A stretch of DNA of 42,417 nucleotides from CAYXDO01 sp964463485. Lineage in GTDB: Bacteria; Myxococcota; Kuafuiibacteriia; Kuafuiibacteriales; Kuafuiibacteriaceae. Of this stretch, positions 9,009-17,274 are shown one piece after another. The notes beneath the pieces are model-generated. The model saw nothing but the letters and a program-made list of their open reading frames with translations. It was not told the origin of the DNA and searched no databases. The translations under genes were made by a program, and so were the position numbers. Numbering within the stretch: the stretch's first letter is position 1; the number at the start of each line of letters is the position of its first letter. The stretch lies in assembly GCA_964463485.1 (NCBI GenBank), contig CAYXDO010000093.1, positions 1-42,417 of the forward strand, given 5' to 3'.

Positions 9009-11384
9009 ATGTTTCCCAAACGCAAATCGCTTCGTCGCGGAGCATATCTGGTCGGTTGCCTCGTCGCCGGAGCCTGGGTGAGCTTCGCGTATGGGACACG
9101 TGGCTCGGAGCTCTGGAGCCCAGGCACTCTCGCCCGCGGCCACGTTCAGGGGATGGAGTGCCGAACCTGTCACTCCGAGTCATTCAGACGTTTTTGGGAG
9201 CTCGTTGGTCTCGAAAAGCCGCGACTCATGAATAACGCGTGCCTGAGTTGTCACGAGACCACCATCGGCCATGACAGACTCACCGCGAACGCCGCCCACG
9301 GCGCTGCGCCTTTGAGCGGCGAGCCTACGCGGTGCTCCTCATGTCATCTGGAGCATCGCGGCGATGTGAGTCCTGCCGTGTCCGACGGGCCTTGCCTCTC
9401 GTGCCACGCCAAAGGGGAGAAGCCGATTCGTTCGTTTCCGGAAACTCACCCCGAGTTTCGCGCCAAGCCCGAGCGGGCGGTGCTTCGGTTCGACCATCGC
9501 CTCCACACCCGAGGCGACCCGAGAAAGGCACACCCGCCGCTGGCTTGCGGCAGTTGCCATCGGGCCGCTGGCACGGGTCCTCGCCAGCGAGGCGCCTATA
9601 TGGATCCGATTCGCTACGAAACTCACTGCGCTCGATGCCATGCGCTGGCTCCGCCGCCGCGCCTCGAGCATCGATTCGCCGTGGTGGTGACCACCGATCC
9701 GCAGCCGTGCGCCAAGTGTCACGTGCTCGAGAGCCGTGACGGCGTACCGACTGTCGCCCGAGCGGGGCCGAAGCCTGGTGCTCGCGCGGAGCGCTGGTAT
9801 GGCGAGGCCCGTTTCGATCACGGAAGACATACGTCCAATGTCGATCGCGGCGCGCCGCAGGGCTTCGACGCGGAGTGCTTCGTGTGCCACGCAGCGATCT
9901 CGACCAGCACTCGCGCAAGTGACGTGTCGCTGCCTGGACGGTCGGAGTGCGCGAAGTGCCACACCGCGGGGAGCGGAGCTGCGCTGGCGAGTTGCTCGAC
10001 GTGCCACACGTTCCATCGCTCGGGAGCTCGTGAAGGAGCGAGCTACGGCGCCCGGCCTGAGCTGGCGGAAGCGGGATTCCGCGAGACCCGCTTCGGTCTC
10101 CGTCGCGGGACCCCGTTTTGGCCCGTCGCCGCATTCTTCGAGCTCCCGCGGACGATCTGGAAAATGCCGGACCTTCGTCCGGGTACGCCTGAGTTCGAGG
10201 CCGAGGTTTTCCGGAGATACGGCCTCTTTCCGGCCGATTTTCCGAACGACGGCCTGCCGCTCGGCCTGATGAAGACGAACAAGACCTTCGCCGAACAGGA
10301 CGGGTTGATCATGACTTGTGAGTACTGCCACTCCGCGAGCGTCTTCGGGAAGGTGGTCGTCGGCCAGCCCAACCCCTTCTCCGACATGGAGACGCTCTTT
10401 CGAGACTTGGGCGTCGCGACCGGCGAGCGACCGACCGATCCGCTGTATTCGAAGACTCCGGCCCGCAACTCGGTAGTGAACGGCGCAGATCAGATGGGTC
10501 TGTTGGGTTTGGTCGTTCGCTCCCCCGACTTGTCCCTCGACCTTCCCATTCTCATGGCCGTGCGAACGAACCGCGCGATGGAGCTCGAGCCCGAGTTCGC
10601 TCGCCTGGCCTACCTCAAGACTCCGGCTTGGTATTTATACGCCAAGAAGCAGACCGGAGCCGCAGGCTTCTACGCGGACGGTGGTCAGCCCAAGGATGGA
10701 AATTTCGCGGCCTTCACCTATTTAGTGACCTTTGGTGAATTCGAAGGCGAGGACGTGAGGAGCGCGCTCGTGGATTGGCAGAGGTCCGGCCACGACTTTC
10801 TGGCGACGGTGAAGGCTCCGCCCTACCCATTTGCCATCGACGCCGAACGGGCCGCTCGCGGACGAGCGGCCTATGACGAAAAGTGCTCGCAGTGCCATGG
10901 AACGTACGACTCCCCGGCCACCGCCGAGAGCCTCGAGTATCCAGGCCTCGTGGTCCCTCGAGCCGAGGTCGAAACCGACCCGCTCCGCAGCCAGATGCCC
11001 GAGTCGTTCGTCGCGCGCACCAAGACCGTGTTGAAGGAGCGGTATCTCCTGAGCGGCGGGTACGTAGCTCCACCGCTCACCGGCATTTGGGCGCGCGCGC
11101 CATACTTACACAATGGGTCAGTACCCACCCTTCGACAGCTCCTCGACCCGACCAAGCGGGTCCCACGGTATTTGCTCACGGCGAATCCGAATCGGGAAGC
11201 TGACTACGACCAGGCCGAGGTCGGCTGGAGATTCGAACCCATCCCTCCGGGTCCGCCCCCAGCCGACGCCAAAGCCTACGATCCGGAGCAGACCCCCGGC
11301 CTGGGAAATAGTGGCCACGCCTACGGACAGGACCTTTCGGACGAGGCCAAGTCCGAGTTAATCGAGTTTCTGAAGACACTCTGA
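9009..11384 (+). CDS. Dodecahaem c-type cytochrome with a peroxidase/RoxA-like C-terminal region
   Basis: This is a 791-residue exported protein with a hydrophobic N-terminus at residues 12-28 (signal or anchor). Twelve CxxCH haem sites are readable: CRTCH, CLSCH, CSSCH, CLSCH, CGSCH, CARCH, CAKCH, CFVCH, CAKCH, CSTCH, CEYCH and CSQCH. The first ten are packed into the N-terminal ~330 residues (cytochrome c3/c7-like array). The last two are spread over a larger domain ending in PPLTGIWARAPYLHNGSVPTL, a motif typical of di-haem cytochrome c peroxidase and RoxA-like oxidoreductases. It begins 10 bp after the cytochrome b gene and ends the operon. The likely role is to take electrons from the membrane b haems into a periplasmic wire and a catalytic or exit domain. 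The final acceptor is unknown. Confidence 0.88.
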   Translation: MFPKRKSLRRGAYLVGCLVAGAWVSFAYGTRGSELWSPGTLARGHVQGMECRTCHSESFRRFWELVGLEKPRLMNNACLSCHETTIGHDRLTANAAHGAAPLSGEPTRCSSCHLEHRGDVSPAVSDGPCLSCHAKGEKPIRSFPETHPEFRAKPERAVLRFDHRLHTRGDPRKAHPPLACGSCHRAAGTGPRQRGAYMDPIRYETHCARCHALAPPPRLEHRFAVVVTTDPQPCAKCHVLESRDGVPTVARAGPKPGARAERWYGEARFDHGRHTSNVDRGAPQGFDAECFVCHAAISTSTRASDVSLPGRSECAKCHTAGSGAALASCSTCHTFHRSGAREGASYGARPELAEAGFRETRFGLRRGTPFWPVAAFFELPRTIWKMPDLRPGTPEFEAEVFRRYGLFPADFPNDGLPLGLMKTNKTFAEQDGLIMTCEYCHSASVFGKVVVGQPNPFSDMETLFRDLGVATGERPTDPLYSKTPARNSVVNGADQMGLLGLVVRSPDLSLDLPILMAVRTNRAMELEPEFARLAYLKTPAWYLYAKKQTGAAGFYADGGQPKDGNFAAFTYLVTFGEFEGEDVRSALVDWQRSGHDFLATVKAPPYPFAIDAERAARGRAAYDEKCSQCHGTYDSPATAESLEYPGLVVPRAEVETDPLRSQMPESFVARTKTVLKERYLLSGGYVAPPLTGIWARAPYLHNGSVPTLRQLLDPTKRVPRYLLTANPNREADYDQAEVGWRFEPIPPGPPPADAKAYDPEQTPGLGNSGHAYGQDLSDEAKSELIEFLKTL

Positions 11385-11401
11385 GGTGGCTCGCGGCCTA
11401 C

Positions 11402-11695
11402 GTGGCGAAGCCGCCTGGCCCGACGCGTCGGCGTCCCCGCTCGCTTCGCGACCAACTCGGTCCCCGGCTCGGACGGCCGATTCACGCGTACGAGCTCGTC
11501 ATTCAGCCTCCGGAGACTGGACGCCTCCGCCTCGTGTTGATCGAGGACAGAGACGTCGCGAAGAAGATCCTCGATCACCTTGGAATCCCAGCCGACCCGC
11601 CGAGGTTCGCGCCATCGCGCGGCCTTCACGCGGAGCTCGAAACTTCGGCTTGCTTGGACTGGAATCGCGAAGTACGAAGTCCGCGCGGCGCGTGA
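11402..11695 (+). pseudogene. IS91-type transposase C-terminal remnant
   Basis: The 97-codon frame contains RLRLVLIEDRDVAKKILDHL followed by GIPADPPRFAPSRG. This matches the end of many IS91-family (Y2, HUH) transposases, whose tail reads roughly 'RLRLVA.I.d...a.kIL.HLGLP...p..aPaR'. The zinc-finger and catalytic parts are absent, so this is only a scar about 90 codons long. It begins 17 bp after the cytochrome c stop and ends overlapping the GTG of the ATPase gene, which suggests that the ATPase/TOPRIM pair was delivered or bordered by such an element. Confidence 0.6.
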
Positions 11696-12660
11696 TCAAA
11701 CACTTCTCAGCCACGGGCTTCCGCATCCTGGCGGACGTCGCCTGCTCGCTCGAGCCGTTTTCGGTCTTGGTCGGTCCGAACGCGTCCGGCAAGTCGACCC
11801 TACTCGAAGCGCTCAAGGTCCTCAGCAGAATTGCAGCCCTCCGAGCCAACAGCGGAGGAACTACGGTAGGGCTGAATGGGTCGATCACGTTCGAATCGCC
11901 GCCGATCCAACTCGTCGTGGAGAACGGGCAGTTTGCGTGGCGGGTTCCTGGTTCGGCGGTCGGCGGAGGGCCCGCGGCGGACGTCCCAGCGGTCACGCTG
12001 TCGCTGAAGCTCAACCCGAATGCGCTCCGGTCGGCGAGCCAGTTGGCAGCCACGATCGACGTGCTTTCTGAGGACGGGCATGGGCTCCCTGCACTGCTCG
12101 CGGATTTCAAGTTGAACGACGATCCTCGGCTGGGCCGCATTTTGGAGATGCTCCGGACGATCGTACCGACCATCGTGGCCATGCGATCGGTCCGTGACCC
12201 CGGCAACAACGTGTACAAGCTCGTCTTCGAGACGCTCGCGGCGAAAGAGGTCCCCGCCCAATACGTCAGCGATGGTACGATGTACACTCTCGGATACTTG
12301 GCAGCGATAGAGAGTACGCGGGCCCGATCCGCGCTGCTGTTGATCGACGACCTCGACCAGGGCTTGCACCCACGTGCGCAGGTCGAGCTGATCGGGCAAC
12401 TCAGAAAGCTTCAGGAGGTCAAACCTGATTTGCAGATCGTCGCGACGAGCCACTCGCCCTATTTGCTCGATTGCTTGGCCCCGCGTGAGGTCCGGATCGT
12501 AGCGGTTGGAAGTGATCACACCGCGCGGATCGCGAAGCTGACCGACCATCCTGAGTACGAGAGATGGAAGGATGTGATGGCCCCGGGCGAATTTTGGAGC
12601 TCGGTTGGCGAGAGCTGGGTCGAGAGTGCCACCGCCGCAGGCGCAGCAGGCGGGCGATGA
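11692..12660 (+). CDS. AAA_21/OLD-like ATPase, first gene of a two-gene module
   Basis: The GTG at 11692 gives 322 residues. The frame is open further upstream, but that stretch encodes the IS91 scar in another frame. Residues 1-20 (HFSATGFRILADVACSLEPF) form the usual beta strand ahead of Walker A GPNASGKST (28-36). Later come a SDGT signature-like motif, Walker B LLLIDDLDQGLHP, where Asp replaces the usual Glu after the first Asp, and the H-loop IVATSHSPYLLD. This is the compact SMC/ABC-like ATPase seen in OLD, PARIS, Abi and related phage-defence pairs. Its stop overlaps the start of the TOPRIM-like gene (ATGA at 12657), so the two are coupled. Its first 51 bases recur on the minus strand at 38550-38600 with four mismatches. 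Confidence 0.82.
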   Translation: MIKHFSATGFRILADVACSLEPFSVLVGPNASGKSTLLEALKVLSRIAALRANSGGTTVGLNGSITFESPPIQLVVENGQFAWRVPGSAVGGGPAADVPAVTLSLKLNPNALRSASQLAATIDVLSEDGHGLPALLADFKLNDDPRLGRILEMLRTIVPTIVAMRSVRDPGNNVYKLVFETLAAKEVPAQYVSDGTMYTLGYLAAIESTRARSALLLIDDLDQGLHPRAQVELIGQLRKLQEVKPDLQIVATSHSPYLLDCLAPREVRIVAVGSDHTARIAKLTDHPEYERWKDVMAPGEFWSSVGESWVESATAAGAAGGR

Positions 12661-13457
12661 CGACAGTTGGCGTCGTCTGTGAGGCCGAAGACGATTTCGC
12701 CACCGCGAAGACTCTGATAGGCCGAGTGCTGTTCGAGGAGGCGAATTGGATCGACGGCGACACCTACCAGCATGTCTGTGTCTTCGCGGGCCTGGAGCCC
12801 GGCCGGCAATTCACGACCTGGACAGGGTTGCCACGCATCCGGCAGAGCTGGCCGAGACGTCAAGCCCACGGCAAATTCTCGGGAGAGCCTGGAGCGCCTA
12901 TGGCCACGGCCGCGCGAACCGCGCTTCTCCATTTCTTCGCCGCCGACCCGAGACCGGACGCCGTGCTGCTCATGAAAGACGGGGATCACGAGGCACCGGA
13001 GCGGCTTCGCGGCTTGGAGCAGGCCCGCGACCGACGTTCGCCGATGCCCGTGGTGCTCGCCGTGCCCGTGCCAGAGCGAGAAGCCTGGTGCCTCTCCGGA
13101 TTCGTAGCGGAGACCGAGGGAGAGCAAGAGAGTCTCCAGACGGTTCGGCGGCGAATAGGTTTCGATCCGACCGCAAGTTCGCATCGTCTCAGCTCGAAAA
13201 ATCCGACCGACAAACGCGACTGCAAACGGGCGCTCGACGAGCTGACCGCGTCTGTCCGCGAACGAGCAGAGAAGTGTATCGCCGAGATGCAGCTCGAAGC
13301 GCTCCGACGGAGAGCTCAACGGACTCTCGAGTTTTCTCGAAGAGGTGCGAGCTCACCTCGCACCCCTAGTCATCGGCCACGCTCCTTCCCGGCAGGTCGG
13401 ACCGTGAGTACGTGCTTGTCGGGAGGTCTGAGTCGGAAGTCTGAGTCGGAAGTCTGA
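12657..13457 (+). CDS. TOPRIM/DUF4276-like protein, partner of the ATPase
   Basis: This 266-residue protein begins VGVVCEAEDDFATA, which resembles a TOPRIM VxxEGxxD strand-loop with the Gly changed to Ala. It continues with VLLMKDGDHE (DxD-like metal site) and VPEREAWCLSGF, the REAW motif common in DUF4276/RloB-type proteins. Such proteins act as nuclease-like effectors next to AAA ATPases in several defence pairs, so an ATPase-plus-nuclease defence role is inferred. The last ~45 residues are basic and low complexity, overlap a hairpin, and end inside a 13-bp tandem repeat that provides the stop codon. The natural C-terminus may therefore once have been different. The start overlaps the ATPase stop by four bases. 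Confidence 0.72.
   Translation: MTTVGVVCEAEDDFATAKTLIGRVLFEEANWIDGDTYQHVCVFAGLEPGRQFTTWTGLPRIRQSWPRRQAHGKFSGEPGAPMATAARTALLHFFAADPRPDAVLLMKDGDHEAPERLRGLEQARDRRSPMPVVLAVPVPEREAWCLSGFVAETEGEQESLQTVRRRIGFDPTASSHRLSSKNPTDKRDCKRALDELTASVRERAEKCIAEMQLEALRRRAQRTLEFSRRGASSPRTPSHRPRSFPAGRTVSTCLSGGLSRKSESEV
13344..13364 (+). other. Hairpin ggtgcgag/ctcgcacc near the 3' end of the TOPRIM-like gene
   Basis: A perfect 8-bp stem encloses a 5-base loop (ctcac). No T-run follows on either strand, so it is not a typical intrinsic terminator. A second copy lies at 38200-38220 on the other strand, where changes fall in the loop and turn one G-C pair into G-U, leaving the stem intact. This suggests that the structure, or the element carrying it, matters. 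Confidence 0.5.
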
Positions 13458-13504
13458 GTCGGAAGTCCGAGTCGGAAGTCCGAGTCGGAAGTCTGAGTCG
13501 GAAG
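13429..13504 (+). repeat. 13-bp direct tandem repeat, about 5.8 copies
   Basis: The unit is tgagtcggaagtc, with a t/c change at the first base in two copies. Because 13 is not a multiple of three, each copy shifts the frame, and the TOPRIM-like gene stops at the TGA opening copy three. Slippage here would change the protein tail. About 150 bp of unassigned sequence follows up to the signal peptidase stop. Confidence 0.9.
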
Positions 13505-13653
13505 CGGAGGAAGGTCCAACTCGCGCCCCGAGGCGGCGTGAAGAAGTGGGCATCGCGATGGCTACCTACGGCCCGGCCCAACGAATTGCGCGCACCCCTT
13601 TGGAGTTCCCATCGACGACAACCAGCGCAGAAAAGTCGAATCGATCGGACCAC

Positions 13654-14472
13654 TCAATTGAGGTGCTGTGCGATTCTTTCCCACCGTACGCCACCGCCTG
13701 AGGATCGAGACCACATGACAAACAGGGCCCTACCCTTGATGTTTTCCAAGGGCACCGCCCCGAATTGCCGCGAGTCAAAGCTAAAGTCGCGGTTGTCGCC
13801 GATCACGAAGACGCTTTTCTGGGGGACCTGGAAAGGCTCGAAATGATAAGCCGAGCTGCTGCCGTTCCAGGTCACCCAGCTTCGGCCTCCGAGCTCCTCG
13901 GTCCAGGCTTCGCATTGTTCCGGGAACTCGTTCCGATCATTCCGATCGGAACGGCCGAGTGTGAGCGTGGGATCGCAATCGGTTTCCGCGCGCTTCCGGG
14001 GCACCGCCCGTCCGTTGACCCACAGAGTCGATCCTTGGAGCTGAACCGTATCCCCCGCAACCGCTACGACGCGTTTGACATAGTCCTTGCTCGAGTCGAG
14101 CGGGGAGCGAAAGATGACGACGTCCCCCGGCGCCGCCTCGAACGTCCTGAGGACGTAGAAGTGATCGTTGGCCGCGAGGGTCGGGGCCATCGAGCCAGCA
14201 GGCGCCTTTCGCATTTCGATGAGATAGGCGCCCGCCGCCCACATCGCTGCGGGACCCAACGAAGCCAGAATGACTTGGCCCAGCGGAAAAGGCCGCGCGG
14301 ACGGCATACGGGCAGCCTCTGCGCCGGCAAGAACGCGCACCACGAGCACGGCGAATAGCAACACGGCGCTGGCGAAGGGGGCAATCAGAGCCGCGGCATA
14401 GATGCACCCGCCGACGCACGCGAGCTCGAGCGCGATCCATAAGAGTCCGCGAATCGGGCGGAATCGTGCCAT
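13654..14472 (-). CDS. lepB: Signal peptidase I (type I leader peptidase)
   Basis: The ATG at 14472 gives 272 residues; a GTG at 14526 would add 18 hydrophobic residues and cannot be excluded. The N-terminal ~85 residues contain three hydrophobic segments. The Ser/Lys catalytic pair is clear: Ser94 in KAPAGSMAPTL (box B) and Lys133 in DYVKRVVAVAGD (box D), followed by box E VIGDNRDFSFDSRQFGAV. It cleaves Sec/Tat signal peptides on the outer face of the inner membrane. An insertion of about 45 residues between boxes D and E contains two cysteines. It is downstream of nothing on its own strand and reads toward the ATPase/TOPRIM module, so it is probably monocistronic. Confidence 0.93.
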   Translation of the reverse strand: MARFRPIRGLLWIALELACVGGCIYAAALIAPFASAVLLFAVLVVRVLAGAEAARMPSARPFPLGQVILASLGPAAMWAAGAYLIEMRKAPAGSMAPTLAANDHFYVLRTFEAAPGDVVIFRSPLDSSKDYVKRVVAVAGDTVQLQGSTLWVNGRAVPRKRAETDCDPTLTLGRSDRNDRNEFPEQCEAWTEELGGRSWVTWNGSSSAYHFEPFQVPQKSVFVIGDNRDFSFDSRQFGAVPLENIKGRALFVMWSRSSGGGVRWERIAQHLN

Positions 14473-14809
14473 CGGACCCACGCCTGCCCCAAGAAACAAA
14501 GACAGCAGCAGGGGCCGCGAGCGCACAGCGATACTTTGTCAGTACCCAACCGGCCTGTCCAGGACTACTCTCGATCGCTCGATCGCTTTGGAGAATCTTG
14601 CCTTGATCGCAGAATTGCGATCTCGACTCGTGGTTCCGCAAGGCCCCTCGACAAGCTCGGGGTGACCGGACTCATCGGATTCGCAACTTCGCGAGCAACG
14701 CCGAGAATCGGTTCACGTCCGCGAACACCTCAGGATCGCGACGAGCTCCAATCGAGGAGGGTCTGATCGAGCCCATGAACCCGCAACGTCCGCATCGCCA
14801 AGACGCGGT
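14473..14809. other. Intergenic stretch upstream of lepB
   Basis: No gene is supported here. It should contain the lepB promoter. Around 14641-14668 the sequence cctcgacaagctcggggtga resembles a palindromic 'ctcgacaagctcaggg' motif that I recall as common in repeats of many bacteria. Only one arm is seen, so this is not called as a repeat. Confidence 0.4.
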
Positions 14810-16384
14810 TCACGGGAGCCACTCGTACGTGGCGAAGACCTGATCGTTTTCTGAATACGTCCCCGAGTAACTGTCACTGGACCCTGCCAGCACTAGGGCG
14901 CCGAGTCGAATGACTTGGTGATCTCCGAGGCGAAGGCTGACCTTCGGCGCAATCACCAGATCCCCTGGATCGAAGGTAGACAAGACGAAGAGCTCGAGCT
15001 CCAAGTCCTGATTCCATGCCGAATATCGAGCGACCCCGGTCGCGCCGGGCACGAACACGTCTCGGCCCGACGATGCCGCTCTGTTCGCCCTCTCGAGGAA
15101 GAGCAGCGGAGCAGGCTGAGAGACGTCGAAGACGGAGATCATGAACCCCTCCACGGTCACGAAGAAGTCTCCCTGAGTCCACTCGGCCCCAACGACCGAG
15201 TCGAGCCAGCGTTCGGTCTCTGCCCGCTGATTTCGGAAATAGACCAGCCGCCGAGGAGTGAAGGCCGTGTCGAGCTTGAAGATGAAGGGATCGAGTTGCA
15301 GGGTCCCGTCGATCCCGAAAAGTGTCCTCCGCACGATCTCGCCCCGAAACAGGTGCTCACCGGCCGCGAGCGCCCGATTGAGCTCCGCGAGGACGGGAGC
15401 GAGCGTCGGATCCGAGAAGTCGATGGGCGACCTGTCCCGGGCGCGCTGACCCAGGATCCCGACCAACCCTCCGAAGGCTGGGTTGACGCTGAGCTTCGGG
15501 AACGGTTCGAAGCCATGATAGAAAGTCGTCGAGACGTCGGCGCGATCGAAGCTCCCGGTGAGTCGGAGGCCCACCGTGGCGTTCTCGGGAGTGGAGCTCG
15601 GGAGCTCGGTGAGGAGGAGTTGGTCGAGAGTCCGGTCGAGAGTCTCTGGTCCGAGAAAGGCGTGCAGGCTCGGCGCGGCGATGGCGCGATCGAGCGCGGT
15701 ATCCCAGCCCGTGACGAAGTAGCGCGCAGGCGTGAAGAACGGCTGAACCCATCCGCGCACGATCAAGGGTGCCTCGGTGAACACGACCTCCGCCGCGAAC
15801 ACCGGGATCTTGTTGTCTCGCTTCGAGTCGAAAGTACCGCGGCGAAGATCGACGGGGTTGAGTATGTCGCTCGGCGCGATGAGGTCGCTCGAGCCCCACG
15901 CCGCCACGAGCGTCCCGAGGCGGAGCACGAGCGGGCCCAGGGACCAACTCAGATGTGCCTCGGGAAAGTCGAGGAGCAGCGTGGCGCGGTCGTCGAACGA
16001 GCGCACGACGCCGAAGAGGTAGCGGATCTTGGGGAGCACGAAGACACCCAGCTCGGGCGTGGGCTGCGCTTCCAGCTCCAAGGAGGCGCCGATGCTCAGC
16101 TCGAAGAGCTGCTCCTGCTCGCGATCGAAGGCCGTATCGAGCCCGAGACTCAGCTCGAGCCGGATCACCGAGCGAAGCAGCGGCTCGTGCGCCGACGCGC
16201 CCGCTTCTCCCAGCTCCGAGCCGGCGGAATCGAACAGCGACTCCCCGCCCGCTTCTCGGCTCTCGTGAGCAGGAGACTCATCGAAGAGCGGAGACTCTTC
16301 GAAGAGCGAAGGAGCCGCGGTGGGCGTTCCGACGCCGGAGAGGAGCAGCAAGAGCTCGAACATGTCCGAGCCGCGAACGGTCAT
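14810..16384 (-). CDS. Predicted outer-membrane beta-barrel protein (DUF1302-like plan)
   Basis: This 524-residue protein has a short hydrophobic N-terminus (MFELLLLLSGVGTPTAA), then a Glu/Ser-rich linker, then alternating amphipathic strands to the end (for example LVLRLGTLVAAWGSSDLI, VFAAEVVFTEAPLIVRGW). The aromatic C-terminus FATYEWLP fits outer-membrane barrels. The stretch AWGSSDLIAPSDILNPVDLR resembles the 'AWG.sD..nP.D' motif of DUF1302-type barrels that partner LolA-like proteins and RND exporters. Its ATG overlaps the stop of the LolA-like gene by four bases, so the two are one operon. Cargo is unknown. Confidence 0.68.
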   Translation of the reverse strand: MTVRGSDMFELLLLLSGVGTPTAAPSLFEESPLFDESPAHESREAGGESLFDSAGSELGEAGASAHEPLLRSVIRLELSLGLDTAFDREQEQLFELSIGASLELEAQPTPELGVFVLPKIRYLFGVVRSFDDRATLLLDFPEAHLSWSLGPLVLRLGTLVAAWGSSDLIAPSDILNPVDLRRGTFDSKRDNKIPVFAAEVVFTEAPLIVRGWVQPFFTPARYFVTGWDTALDRAIAAPSLHAFLGPETLDRTLDQLLLTELPSSTPENATVGLRLTGSFDRADVSTTFYHGFEPFPKLSVNPAFGGLVGILGQRARDRSPIDFSDPTLAPVLAELNRALAAGEHLFRGEIVRRTLFGIDGTLQLDPFIFKLDTAFTPRRLVYFRNQRAETERWLDSVVGAEWTQGDFFVTVEGFMISVFDVSQPAPLLFLERANRAASSGRDVFVPGATGVARYSAWNQDLELELFVLSTFDPGDLVIAPKVSLRLGDHQVIRLGALVLAGSSDSYSGTYSENDQVFATYEWLP

Positions 16385-17148
16385 CTCTCGAGCGCGGCTT
16401 GGTCGAACTCGGACTCCGGGACCTGCGACTTGAAGTCGATACTCTCCACTCTGAGCTCGGTTTTCGTCCGCTCGGAGGACGTCTCGAGGAAGGAGCTCGT
16501 GGGGATCCAGCGATCGTCTCTCTTGGCGAGCTTCTCGGCCCAGTATCTCTTGATCACGGTCGCACCAGGTTTGTCGTAGTAGTCGGCCGCGAGCGCGACG
16601 AGGTTCTTCTTGTGAACCCAGATCATCACCTTACCGTAGTCGCGCTCCACGCTGTTCTTGGGAACGGCCTCGAGCACGAAACACCCCTCTCCCTTGTAGT
16701 CTCCGTCGGGAAGTGATCTCCACCTCCAGTCGTCGGCGTCGAACCCTTCCAGATCGGCGTAGGAAAAATCGCTCTGCACGAAAGGTTTGTGCCGCTCGGT
16801 TCCGACGATGCGCTTCACCTTCTTGAACGCGGGAAGGTACAGGAACTGCTGGGTGTCGCCAGCGGTAGGCTCGAGCGACAGGAACTTGGTGCCGCTGATG
16901 TCGGCGGGCCCGAGAAAGGTGACTCTGGACCGGCGGCTCGATCCGGACTTGTGAGTGATGACGGTCAGCCGGCGCTCACGATAGCGGCTCCCGTCGCGAT
17001 ACAACACCATCTGGAGAGTCGCTCGCGAATGACTGGCCGAGAACGCGCTGTTCTCCGAAGCGCGCGCGGCAATACTCTCCGCGCTCTCGGCAAAAGCGGC
17101 CTGCTCGAGACCGAGCGCGAGGATGAGAAGCGTGCTCAGGCGAATCAT
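16381..17148 (-). CDS. LolA-like outer-membrane lipoprotein-sorting family protein
   Basis: This 255-residue protein has a clear signal peptide (MIRLSTLLILALGLEQAAFA, cut before ESAES). It continues with the PF17131-type pattern: SRVTFLGPADISGTKFLSLE, QQFLYLPAFKKVKRIVG, FVQSDFSYADLEGF, and a C-terminal half with DYGKVMIWVHKKNLV. These periplasmic half-barrels are usually coded beside an HAE3/MMPL exporter and a DUF1302-like barrel, and are thought to shuttle lipidic cargo. Here the barrel follows directly, while the exporter is at 4.1-6.5 kb on the opposite strand. Confidence 0.85.
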   Translation of the reverse strand: MIRLSTLLILALGLEQAAFAESAESIAARASENSAFSASHSRATLQMVLYRDGSRYRERRLTVITHKSGSSRRSRVTFLGPADISGTKFLSLEPTAGDTQQFLYLPAFKKVKRIVGTERHKPFVQSDFSYADLEGFDADDWRWRSLPDGDYKGEGCFVLEAVPKNSVERDYGKVMIWVHKKNLVALAADYYDKPGATVIKRYWAEKLAKRDDRWIPTSSFLETSSERTKTELRVESIDFKSQVPESEFDQAALER

Positions 17149-17218
17149 CGTTCGTCATTAGCTCCGAAATGCGCTCGTCTGCGCAACGAGCGCCCGAAAT
17201 CCGTGGGGCTAGGTAGCG

Positions 17219-17274
17219 GTGGGGCGGCCCTGGAGATTGGACTCGTGACCCCCCTGAGTCAGTAGCCGCCCCAC
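17219..17274 (-). other. 10-bp inverted repeat at the end of the WGR gene
   Basis: gtggggcggc (17219-17228) and gccgccccac (17265-17274) are perfect reverse complements separated by 36 bases, one arm lying inside the last codons of the WGR gene. It could slow or end transcription on the minus strand, but it lacks a T-run. Confidence 0.3.

Noticed and set aside
9009..11384. True RoxA rubber oxygenase
   Set aside because: Only the C-terminal YLHNGSVPTL-type region fits; ten extra haems make a wire-like cytochrome more likely.
11386..11691. N-terminal extension of the ATPase
   Set aside because: Arg/Pro-rich and unrelated to the family; the other frame encodes the IS91 tail.
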